Shown: positions 1-5,208, counted from the stretch's first letter. The stretch is DNA of 5,237 bases from PVC group bacterium (GCA_003566475.1 PXDE01000238.1:1-5237), one strand, 5' to 3'. The notes: generated from the letters alone by a model not told the origin. Numbers and translations: made by a program.

Positions 1-2
1 CC

Positions 3-113
3 GACCAGCAGGTCACGGCGGTCGCCCAGGCCCTGAACACCCGCCCCCGAAAGTCGTTGAACTACCTCACGCCCAATGAGATCTTCTACAAGAACGTTGC
101 ACTTGGAGAGTGA
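3..113 (+). CDS. IS30-family transposase, C-terminal fragment (runs off left edge)
   Basis: The window opens inside a reading frame whose last 36 residues are visible. They contain LNTRPRKSLNYLTPNEIFY, which closely matches the conserved C-terminal end of IS30-family DDE transposases (typically N-x-RPRK-x-LGY-x-TP-x-E-x-F). In this family the segment closes the catalytic RNase H-like domain just after the last acidic residue. The enzyme moves its own insertion sequence by cutting and joining DNA ends. Only the tail is present, so whether the rest of the gene is intact cannot be judged. The frame ends at TGA 111-113, and the bases around the stop resemble an IS30-type terminal repeat, as is common where the gene runs to the end of its element. 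The family call rests on this short motif and is fairly secure. Confidence 0.85.
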   Translation, partial: DQQVTAVAQALNTRPRKSLNYLTPNEIFYKNVALGE

Positions 114-120
114 ATCTGCG
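96..120. repeat. Candidate right terminal inverted repeat of the IS30-type element
   Basis: The sequence GTTGCACTTGGAGAGTGAAT at 96-115, continuing to about 120, has the layout often seen at the right ends of IS30-family elements: a GTTGCACTT-like block followed by a TGAAT block overlapping the end of the transposase gene. The matching left end lies outside the window, so the exact boundary and the target duplication cannot be set. This is recognition from family knowledge, not a paired repeat seen here. Confidence 0.3.
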
Positions 121-167
121 GCCGGCACAGCCGTAAAGCCTTTCGGTCCAGCACGATGCCCAGGTCC

Positions 168-201
168 GTCCCGGGTCCCGCATGGTCCCGGGTCCCGCAT
201 G
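168..201. repeat. Perfect 17-bp tandem duplication
   Basis: The unit GTCCCGGGTCCCGCATG occurs twice head to tail with no mismatch (168-184 and 185-201). Each unit itself carries two copies of GGGTCCC-like sequence. It lies between the insertion-sequence end and nrfH. It looks like a recent slippage duplication. No function can be assigned, though it sits in the region that should carry the nrfH promoter. Confidence 0.9.
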
Positions 202-202
202 G

Positions 203-217
203 AATTGGAGGCCAATT
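203..217. other. Small A/T-rich hairpin upstream of nrfH
   Basis: AATTGG at 203-208 and CCAATT at 212-217 are perfect inverted arms with a 3-base loop. The site directly follows the 17-bp tandem repeat and lies about 50 bases before the nrfH start. It could be a short operator-like palindrome or a weak structure closing transcription from the insertion sequence. There is no run of T after it, so a classic terminator is unlikely. Confidence 0.35.
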
Positions 218-229
218 TCTAGCTTTGTC

Positions 230-259
230 TTGCCTCGACCTGCCCGCCCGGCCTAAACT
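230..259 (+). promoter_or_regulatory. Weak sigma70-like promoter candidate for nrfH
   Basis: TTGCCT (230-235) and TAAACT (254-259) are separated by 18 bases and each matches its consensus hexamer at four of six positions. The expected transcription start would fall only a few bases before the nrfH ATG, giving an almost leaderless transcript. That fits the lack of a clear Shine-Dalgarno sequence before this gene. In GC-rich DNA such matches arise by chance, so this is only a candidate. Confidence 0.2.
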
Positions 260-267
260 TCGGGCCG

Positions 268-741
268 ATGAAAGCGGCAAAGCCCGGGTCATGGACGCGG
301 TGGGTGCTCTCCCTGCTGGGAGGGACGTTTTTCGGGGTCAGCGGCTACGCCTTCTACTTCGCCGAGGGCGCGTCGTACCTGCAGGACGACCCCCTGGCCT
401 GCGCCAACTGCCACGTCATGCAGGACCACTACGACGGGTGGCTGAAGTCGAGCCACGCCCACGTCGCCTCCTGCAACGACTGCCACCTCCCCCACACCTC
501 GTTCCTGGCCAAGTGGGCGGTGAAGGCCGAGAACGGCTACTGGCATTCCTACAAGTTCACCTTCCAGAACTTCGAGGAGCCCATCCGCATCCGGCCCTAC
601 AACGCGGCCGTGCTTCAGGCCAACTGCATCCGCTGTCACGAGGGGATGGTCCACGAGATCCTGCCCCACCCGACCCAGACGCTCGCCCCCGAATCCTGCG
701 TGCAATGCCATCGGGGGGTCGGGCACGGTCCCACGCTCTAA
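268..741 (+). CDS. nrfH: Cytochrome c nitrite reductase small subunit NrfH (tetraheme quinol dehydrogenase)
   Basis: This 157-residue protein is a NapC/NirT-family membrane cytochrome. It takes electrons from menaquinol and hands them to NrfA on the periplasmic face. One N-terminal membrane helix (about residues 12-32) is followed by four c-type heme sites: CANCH 45-49, CNDCH 69-73, CIRCH 120-124 and CVQCH 144-148. The first site continues as CANCHVM; in NrfH of Desulfovibrio vulgaris the Met of CxxCHxM is the unusual axial ligand of heme 1, so Met51 should play that part here. The stretch FLAKWAVKAENG (80-90) falls where the family has its Lys/acidic quinol-site residues. The length is close to that of known NrfH proteins (about 160 residues). 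nrfA begins 18 bases after the stop, so the two form an operon. The ATG at 268 places the membrane helix correctly at the N terminus, but no strong ribosome binding site precedes it. Confidence 0.95.
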   Translation: MKAAKPGSWTRWVLSLLGGTFFGVSGYAFYFAEGASYLQDDPLACANCHVMQDHYDGWLKSSHAHVASCNDCHLPHTSFLAKWAVKAENGYWHSYKFTFQNFEEPIRIRPYNAAVLQANCIRCHEGMVHEILPHPTQTLAPESCVQCHRGVGHGPTL

Positions 742-748
742 TCACCCC

Positions 749-754
749 GGAGAT
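749..754 (+). promoter_or_regulatory. Ribosome binding site of nrfA
   Basis: GGAGAT lies 5 bases before the ATG at 760, within the 18-base gap after nrfH. It fixes the nrfA start and supports independent, efficient initiation on the shared nrfHA transcript. Confidence 0.6.
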
Positions 755-759
755 CCGTC

Positions 760-2226
760 ATGTCATCCCCATCCTCCGCCTCCCGCGCCCGCGCCGCCCG
801 CCCGCTCCTGCCCATGCTGCTGGTGATCCTCGCCGCCGGGGCCACCGTGGGGGTGCTGCTGCTGATCGACAACATCAACCAGCGCAAGATCGAGGCCATG
901 CAGCCGTTCCAGCTCCGGGTCCAGGTGGACGAGACCACGGTGGACCCGGCGGTGTGGGGCCAGAACTTCCCCCGGCAGTACGACACCTACCGGCTCACCG
1001 CCGAGATGCATCCCGACCGGCGCGACGGCGACAAGGCCCGGCAGAAGCTCGATCTCTACCCGGTGTGGCGCGACCTCTGGGCAGGCTATCCGTTCGCGGT
1101 GGACTACCGCGAGGCCCGCGGTCACGCCTACATGCTCGAGGACCAGCGGGCCACCCTCCGGGTGACCGAGTTCGCCCAGCCCGGGGCCTGCCTGCACTGC
1201 CATGCGTCCGTGTACACCGCGTACCGGCAGGCCGGCGTCGAGCAGGGCGCCCCGGGGGCGGTCACCGATCCCCTCGACAGCCCGGAGGGCCGGGCCCAGC
1301 TCTTCGCCGGGTTCGAACACATCAACCCCATGCCCTACCACGAGGCCACCCAGCTCGTGAACCATCCCGTGTCGTGCATCGACTGCCACGACCCCCGGAC
1401 CCTGAACCTGCGCATCACCCGGCCCGCCTTCATGACCGGCATCCAGGAGCTGGCCAAGTCGGATCAGGCGCTGCCTCACCTGCCCAGCATCGAGCGCTGG
1501 AGGCAGGGATCCCGCGAGGAGGAGTACGACGCCAACCGCCACGCCAGCCACCACGAGATGCGGAGCCTGGTCTGCGCCCAGTGCCATGTGGAGTACTACT
1601 TCAAGGGCCCCGAGCGGCGGCTGGTCTACCCCTGGCACCGGGGGCTGAAGGTCGAGGACATGGAGGCCTTCTACGACGAGATCGGGTTCACCGACTGGGT
1701 GCACGCCAAGACCGGCTCGCCCCTGCTCAAGGCCCAGCATCCGGAGTTCGAGCTGTGGAGTCAGGGCACCCATGCCCAGGCCGGGGTGTCGTGCGCGGAC
1801 TGTCACATGCCCTACCGGCGGGTGGGCGCAGCCAAGATCTCCGACCACCAGATCCGCAGCCCGCTGCTCGATCTCTCCCGCTCCTGCCAGGTCTGCCACC
1901 GGGTCGAGGACCGGGAGCTGCTGGCCCGGGTGGAGGCCATCCAGGACCGCACCCGGGCCCTCACCCGGCGGGCCGAGTCCGCCGTGATGCAGCTCGTGCT
2001 GGCCCTCCAGGCGGCCATCGCCGAGGACGCGCCCGAGGCGGCGCTGAACGAGGCCCGGCAGCTCCACCGCAAGGCCCAGTGGCGACTCGACTTCGTGTTC
2101 TCCGAGAACTCCCTGGGCTTCCACGCCCCCCAGGAGTCGGCCCGCATCCTCGGCGAGGCCATCGACTACGCCCGCCAGGGCCAGGTCGTCCTCCTCCAGG
2201 CCCGGACCCAAGTCGCCGTGCGGTGA
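760..2226 (+). CDS. nrfA: Ammonia-forming cytochrome c nitrite reductase NrfA, CxxCH active-site type
   Basis: This 488-residue pentaheme enzyme reduces nitrite to ammonium with six electrons in the periplasm (EC 1.7.2.2). A hydrophobic stretch at about residues 15-36 is a signal peptide or membrane anchor. The heme sites are CLHCH 144-148, CIDCH 206-210, CAQCH 272-276, CADCH 345-349 and CQVCH 376-380. Catalytic and calcium-site residues of the family are all present: Arg120 in RGH, Glu278-Tyr279 in CHVEYYF, and Lys324, Gln326 and His327 in KAQHPE. By position these correspond to Arg114, Glu217/Tyr218, Lys274, Gln276 and His277 of the Wolinella enzyme. The oddity is heme 1, the catalytic heme: most NrfA proteins bind it at CxxCK with lysine as ligand, whereas this one has CxxCH, as described for Campylobacter. 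The C-terminal region (about 383-482) is the expected long-helix dimerisation domain. Nearly every codon ends in G or C. The gene follows nrfH directly, and NrfH should be its electron donor and membrane anchor. Confidence 0.96.
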   Translation: MSSPSSASRARAARPLLPMLLVILAAGATVGVLLLIDNINQRKIEAMQPFQLRVQVDETTVDPAVWGQNFPRQYDTYRLTAEMHPDRRDGDKARQKLDLYPVWRDLWAGYPFAVDYREARGHAYMLEDQRATLRVTEFAQPGACLHCHASVYTAYRQAGVEQGAPGAVTDPLDSPEGRAQLFAGFEHINPMPYHEATQLVNHPVSCIDCHDPRTLNLRITRPAFMTGIQELAKSDQALPHLPSIERWRQGSREEEYDANRHASHHEMRSLVCAQCHVEYYFKGPERRLVYPWHRGLKVEDMEAFYDEIGFTDWVHAKTGSPLLKAQHPEFELWSQGTHAQAGVSCADCHMPYRRVGAAKISDHQIRSPLLDLSRSCQVCHRVEDRELLARVEAIQDRTRALTRRAESAVMQLVLALQAAIAEDAPEAALNEARQLHRKAQWRLDFVFSENSLGFHAPQESARILGEAIDYARQGQVVLLQARTQVAVR

Positions 2227-2236
2227 GAAAGAGGAA

Positions 2237-2263
2237 CCACGAAAGCCACGAAAGGGCACGAAT
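2237..2263. repeat. Short tandem array of 9-bp CCACGAAAG-type units
   Basis: Three consecutive 9-base units read CCACGAAAG, CCACGAAAG and GGCACGAAT, beginning 11 bases after the nrfA stop codon. The first two are identical and the third is degenerate. Low-complexity ACGAAAG runs like this are familiar from intergenic DNA of several GC-rich bacterial lineages, as I recall. The function is unknown. Confidence 0.75.
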
Positions 2264-2367
2264 CAGCCCTCCGCGGACTGGGACGGTACGAAGGGCCAGA
2301 CCGCCTGGAGCTCCTTCAGCCCAATGCAGTGCATCTGGCCTGATGATCGAGCGTTGCGTGGAGTGCG

Positions 2368-2434
2368 ACGGCGAGGACGCCGTTGCCACGGCCGCTGGGC
2401 ACGTGCCACCCCGTAGAAATGGCGTCCTCGCCGT
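2368..2434. other. Inverted repeat with perfect 14-bp arms (possible terminator or structured RNA)
   Basis: ACGGCGAGGACGCC (2368-2381) is exactly complementary to GGCGTCCTCGCCGT (2421-2434). Allowing one mismatch, pairing continues inwards to give 16 of 17 bases. The 39-base loop contains the palindrome GGCACGTGCC. The distal arm is followed by TTCCTCTT, which is only weakly T-rich. The structure could end nrfHA transcription, stabilise the 3' end of that message, or be a relic of a mobile sequence. The pairing is certain, but the role is not. Confidence 0.6.
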
Positions 2435-2508
2435 TTCCTCTTGGTGGTGTCTACTATCCCTGTTCCTGCGGACTCACCATGTCCGTGGCTTCAACTGACG
2501 TCCGCCCC

Positions 2509-2588
2509 CAATCCACAATCCGCAATCGGCAATCCACACTCCAAAATCCCTTCCCCCCCTATGGAACCCATCCCCAATCCCCAATCCC
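2509..2588. repeat. Interrupted array of 7-bp CAATCCN units reaching into the next gene
   Basis: Six consecutive 7-base units fill 2509-2550: CAATCCA, CAATCCG, CAATCGG, CAATCCA, CACTCCA and AAATCCC. After a short C-rich interruption that includes the ATG at 2561, two more units (CAATCCC twice, 2575-2588) follow inside the assigned coding region, preceded by a partial one. The array is degenerate in a regular way, as expected of a slippage-grown tandem repeat. Its position over a start codon makes the true translation start of the downstream gene uncertain. Confidence 0.8.
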
Positions 2589-3487
2589 GCCGCGTAGAGG
2601 CCAAGCCCACCCTGTCCTTCCTCGAACTCGACCACGGCGAGGAGGCTGTGTTCGTCCTTGCCGACGGCACCGAGGTGCCGCTCAAGCTCACCGGCACCCG
2701 CGCCTTCCTGGCCGAGACCAACCTGCCCGAGCCCCTGAAGCCCATCCGGGGCGGGCGGACGGTGTACCGGATGACCGCCTACCTGGATGTGGCCGGGCAC
2801 CCCCTCCATCTGGTCCGCGAGGTGGGATCCCAGAAGAGCTTCTACGAGCCCTACGAGTTCTTCGGCATCCGGCTGTGGTTCGACGCCGTGGACGACATGT
2901 TCGGGACCATCGTCACCGAGAACCACGGCCAGTGCCGTCCCCGCAAGAAGGCGCGGTTCGCCATCCAGGACGCCAGCCTGCGCATCTGCCCGCCCCTGCT
3001 CCATCCCTGGTGCCCCCTGCCCGAGGACGGGCTGCGCATCGCCGACTGCTACTGCGGCGACGACTGCTGGATGGGGGCCTACCAGGGAGCGGACGCCCAT
3101 GGCGGGCTCGACATCAACCACCCGGCGGGCGCTCCGCTCTGGACCCCCTTCGCCATCGACGACCACTTCTTCTTCAACCATCTGTCCCGCGACGACAACA
3201 ACAACCGGTGGCGGGGGACGAAGACCTGGCCCGACGGATCGGTGTGGGTCATCGAGTCCCGCCACCTCATCCGGCTCCACGTGCCCGAGCACACCCCGAT
3301 CGAGGCCGGGATCCACTACGCCGACTCCGCCGGCGTGCTCAGCGGCGCCCACGAGCACACCCACTTCGACTTCGGGATCATGGACCCCGCCACCGACCAG
3401 ATGGTCGAGCTCGACCCCTGGATCCTGTTCCGCCAGATGTACCTCGACCGCCGGCAGGCCACCGCGAAGCGCACGCCGTACCTCTGA
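2561..3487 (+). CDS. Divergent M23/LytM-like metallopeptidase-domain protein
   Basis: This 308-residue protein matches no named gene that I recognise. Its second half has the layout of an M23 (LytM/lysostaphin) zinc peptidase, a family that cuts peptide bonds in peptidoglycan cross-links. HGGLDINHPAGAPLWTPFAID (180-200) carries the HxxxD zinc motif (His180, Asp184). SRHLIRL (233-239) supplies His235, and AHEHTHFDF (263-271) supplies the HxH motif (His266, His268). The 31-residue step from His235 to His266 equals that between catalytic His260 and His291 of LytM, as I recall them. The final part (VELDPWILF, 282-290) resembles the usual closing strand. Residues 17-120 look like a beta-rich domain of unknown type, and a Cys-rich stretch (Cys143, 151, 163, 165, 169) precedes the zinc motif. 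No signal peptide is visible, which is odd for this family. The ATG at 2561 has no ribosome binding site and lies within a repeat array, so the true start may be further downstream. Codon use is strongly G/C-ending, like nrfA. Function and substrate are not established. Confidence 0.75.
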   Translation: MEPIPNPQSRRVEAKPTLSFLELDHGEEAVFVLADGTEVPLKLTGTRAFLAETNLPEPLKPIRGGRTVYRMTAYLDVAGHPLHLVREVGSQKSFYEPYEFFGIRLWFDAVDDMFGTIVTENHGQCRPRKKARFAIQDASLRICPPLLHPWCPLPEDGLRIADCYCGDDCWMGAYQGADAHGGLDINHPAGAPLWTPFAIDDHFFFNHLSRDDNNNRWRGTKTWPDGSVWVIESRHLIRLHVPEHTPIEAGIHYADSAGVLSGAHEHTHFDFGIMDPATDQMVELDPWILFRQMYLDRRQATAKRTPYL

Positions 3488-3528
3488 TCCGTCCTTGCCC
3501 TGCTCATCGCTCGGACGGGGAAGGCGAA

Positions 3529-3565
3529 CCGCAGAGGGCGCGGAGGTTACGGAGGGTCGCAGAGG
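3529..3565. repeat. Short tandem array of 9-bp GCAGAGG/CGGAGG-type units
   Basis: Four units follow each other: CCGCAGAGG, GCGCGGAGG, TTACGGAGG and GTCGCAGAGG. The last is one base longer. The array lies in the gap after the M23-like gene. Degenerate GCAGAGG runs of this kind are, to my knowledge, widespread in intergenic DNA of diverse bacteria. It is a different repeat from the two in the preceding gap, but has a similar period to the one after nrfA. Confidence 0.7.
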
Positions 3566-3676
3566 ATTCAGGGGGGCGGGGTGATTCCACGTTGCATTCC
3601 CGGGCGGCCGGGTCATGATGGGCGGTCAAGGCTAGGCTGCCGGAAGGACGTGGGCGGTTCGGCCGCAGCTTCCCAC

Positions 3677-3682
3677 GGGAGA
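3677..3682 (+). promoter_or_regulatory. Ribosome binding site that sets a GTG start
   Basis: GGGAGA ends 6 bases before the GTG at 3689. No comparable site precedes the earlier in-frame ATG at 3581, whose added 36 residues look like translated intergenic sequence. This site is the main reason for choosing the GTG start. Confidence 0.5.
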
Positions 3683-3688
3683 CCACGT

Positions 3689-4903
3689 GTGCGCTCGACA
3701 TCCACCTCGCTCCTGACGCTCCTGGCCTGGCTGAATGTGATGGGGCCGCTTGATCTCCTCAGCGGCCCGAACGCAGGCGGCCTTGACCAAGCCCAGGAAT
3801 GGCTTCAGCCAACGGTGCACCAGCAAGGAGACGCCGAGGGCATCCCTGGAGGAGCCGCTCGCCATGTGTTCACCTTCCCAGACACAAGGCGTTCCGACCG
3901 AGCCGTGCTCGAGATCTATTTCTTGCAGAGTGAGGACGACGGGAAGGCACGACTATTCCCTGTAAAGAGGGTCATCATCGAGCGCCTTGATCGTCACACC
4001 GGTGTTCCGCTTCGGGAGCATATCATCAACGAAGTGTCGAGCAGCATCTGGACTCCAACCCAAGACCGGCCAGAACGGGGCGCCGAGGTGGTCAAGCTTC
4101 CGGTGCACGCGGACGACTCCGACCTTGGAGGGAAAGCCATTCAGAGGGGAGGTCTGTATCTTCTCCGGACCTCTAACGGCGATCCTGGGGTAAAGTTCGA
4201 GATTCCGGAATCCGTAGCCGCACGCCAGATCCTTCGGATGCATGTCGTGGTCCCGAAACCCGAGCCCGCCGCCCCCGCGGATCGGGAAGACGTGGCGGAG
4301 GGTAGAGAGCCAGATCTCGTCCTATCGGCCGACTCGCAGTGGTGGAAGACCGTTGCGGCCCTCACTGGAGGCGACGGGGCGGAAGACCGGAGAAGGGTCT
4401 TTTACGCGTACTCGACGGCGGATGGCAGGAGAAGGCTAGAGGGCGAGGTTGAGGCGCCCTTCCGGGTCGGGATACCGCCAGAGGCACTTGGTGGAGAGTT
4501 CGCGGTTTTGGTCGGTGGAGGGAGCCATGTATTCCCCGTCTTGTATCGGGCCGACGTAAAGGCCGCTTTCCCGAGAGTCCCAGCCGAAGGGGACGTGCTT
4601 TTTCGGCCATCATCCTTTCGGCAGCACGTGGTTTCGTTCTCCGAATCACCGGCAGGCACCAGAAGAGACCCCTGGCTTCAGCTCTTCATCAGGAGGGAGA
4701 GTCAGGTTCCGCTGTTCATGCGAAGGTTGACGGCGTCCACGGAGGGCGAAGGGCGTGCCGACCGGGATGCCTATGGCCTGCGGTGTCCGCCGGGACGATA
4801 CTGGGTAAAGGTCGATGGCTACCTCGAGTCCGGGAACTGGGAGGGCGAGGTGACCTTCCCGGCCGAGGGGGAGGAGCCGGTCGAGGTCCGGATCGGGCCG
4901 TAG
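3689..4903 (+). CDS. Hypothetical protein, probably exported, with beta-rich C terminus
   Basis: I do not recognise this 404-residue protein. From the GTG at 3689 it opens with a basic residue, then Ser/Thr and a hydrophobic stretch (residues 8-24, LLTLLAWLNVMGPLDLL), then SGPNAGG, which is a plausible signal peptide or anchor. Two beta-rich regions follow, about 58-190 and 235-404, separated by a Pro/Ala/Glu-rich linker at 190-210. The last 43 residues (LRCPPGRYWVKVDGY onward, ending GEEPVEVRI) have the pattern of an immunoglobulin-like or carboxypeptidase-regulatory-like strand set: a P-G-x-Y-x-V-x-V-x-G core with a final V-E-V strand. There are no catalytic motifs and only one cysteine. 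A hand count at 4397-4546 finds 17 of 50 codons ending in A or T. The same count gives 0 of 50 in nrfA (1921-2070) and 3 of 50 in the M23-like gene (3101-3250), which suggests a separate origin. A weak promoter-like pair (TTGCAT 3592, CATGAT 3614) precedes it. The length, open frame and ribosome binding site support a real gene, but its function is unknown. Confidence 0.7.
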   Translation: MRSTSTSLLTLLAWLNVMGPLDLLSGPNAGGLDQAQEWLQPTVHQQGDAEGIPGGAARHVFTFPDTRRSDRAVLEIYFLQSEDDGKARLFPVKRVIIERLDRHTGVPLREHIINEVSSSIWTPTQDRPERGAEVVKLPVHADDSDLGGKAIQRGGLYLLRTSNGDPGVKFEIPESVAARQILRMHVVVPKPEPAAPADREDVAEGREPDLVLSADSQWWKTVAALTGGDGAEDRRRVFYAYSTADGRRRLEGEVEAPFRVGIPPEALGGEFAVLVGGGSHVFPVLYRADVKAAFPRVPAEGDVLFRPSSFRQHVVSFSESPAGTRRDPWLQLFIRRESQVPLFMRRLTASTEGEGRADRDAYGLRCPPGRYWVKVDGYLESGNWEGEVTFPAEGEEPVEVRIGP

Positions 4904-4990
4904 CGAAGGATCGGGGACACCGCTCGGCTTGTCGCTCCACAGGATCCCGATCACAAGGTTGCGTCGATTTCGGCAGTCTATGCTCGGATC

Positions 4991-5015
4991 CCGCCGTTGG
5001 CGGAAGCCAAGGCGG
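4991..5015 (+). repeat. REP-like 25-bp hairpin, copy 1
   Basis: The arms CCGCCGTTGGC (4991-5001) and GCCAAGGCGG (5006-5015) pair around a GGAA loop, with one bulged G. Its size and GC-rich imperfect palindrome form are those of a repetitive extragenic palindrome. An inverted near-copy lies about 170 bases downstream and matches at 22 of 25 positions when reversed. Confidence 0.6.
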
Positions 5016-5040
5016 CGTGGCGGTCGGAAGACCTCCCTTC

Positions 5041-5103
5041 CCGCCGCAGTCCATGGGAGGGGGATCGTCTGGCCGACGGGCCGCCGGTCCTGGACTGCGG
5101 TGG
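5041..5103. other. Inverted repeat with 13-bp arms between the two REP-like hairpins
   Basis: CCGCCGCAGTCCA (5041-5053) and TGGACTGCGGTGG (5091-5103) pair at 12 of 13 positions across a 37-base loop. The loop contains a small GGCC-GACG-GGCC stem. The pair lies between the two outer hairpins but is not centred on the same point. It could fold as RNA or single-stranded DNA. No coding role is seen. Confidence 0.55.
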
Positions 5104-5183
5104 CATGGGTCAGCCCAGGCCCGACGCTCAGTGCGATTCGGTCCGGCTCACCCGGTCGCATCGCCTCCTCACCCCGTGCGACA

Positions 5184-5208
5184 CCGCCTTGGCTCCGGCC
5201 AAAGGCGG
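5184..5208 (-). repeat. REP-like 25-bp hairpin, copy 2 (inverted)
   Basis: The arms CCGCCTTGGC (5184-5193) and GCCAAAGGCGG (5198-5208) pair around a TCCG loop, with one bulged A. Read on the opposite strand it matches copy 1 at 22 of 25 positions, and similarity appears to continue a few bases past the GGCGG end (GTGGC against GTCGC). Two such units facing each other are the typical arrangement of a REP doublet. Confidence 0.6.

Larger units (their letters stand above)
2227..2560. other. Repeat-rich intergenic region between nrfA and the M23-like gene
   Basis: I see no convincing gene in these 334 bases. Open frames that cross it are short or are tails of shadow frames of nrfA. It contains a 9-bp repeat array directly after nrfA, a long-armed inverted repeat near its middle, a perfect 10-base palindrome (GGCACGTGCC at 2398-2407) inside the loop of that repeat, and a 7-bp repeat array running up to the next gene. 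No good promoter pair stands out. Base composition is more even than in the flanking genes. Confidence 0.7.

Noticed and set aside
763..2259. A 498-codon open frame on the minus strand opposite nrfA
   Set aside because: It is a mirror of nrfA produced by the absence of A/T at third codon positions. Its Gly/Val/Leu-rich sequence has no domain pattern.
156..2498. A 780-codon open frame on the + strand covering nrfH and nrfA
   Set aside because: It reads out of frame through both cytochrome genes and is dominated by Pro, Arg, Gly and Ala, as expected for a shadow frame in GC-rich DNA. The heme-binding frames are clearly the real ones.
2441..2560. Upstream extension of the M23-like gene to the ATG at 2441
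   Set aside because: The added 40 residues are translated intergenic and 7-bp repeat sequence, with no signal peptide or ribosome binding site.
2509..2588. The regular repeats read as a possible CRISPR array
   Set aside because: The units are 7 bases long and directly adjacent, with no unique spacers, and no cas genes are present.
2648..2650. GTG as alternative start of the M23-like gene, preceded by AGGAGG at 2640-2645
   Set aside because: The ribosome binding site is only 2 bases from the codon, too close for normal initiation. This start would also remove what looks like the first strand of the N-terminal domain. It remains possible but is not preferred.
3489..3518. Possible terminator hairpin (CCGTCC and GGACGG arms) just after the M23-like gene
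   Set aside because: The stem is only 6 bp with a loop of about 18 bases and no T-run follows, so it is within what chance gives in GC-rich DNA.
2383..3618. A 411-codon + frame overlapping the M23-like gene
   Set aside because: Its Arg/Pro-rich product is a shadow. The alternative frame carries the ordered M23 motifs and the expected G/C-ending codons.
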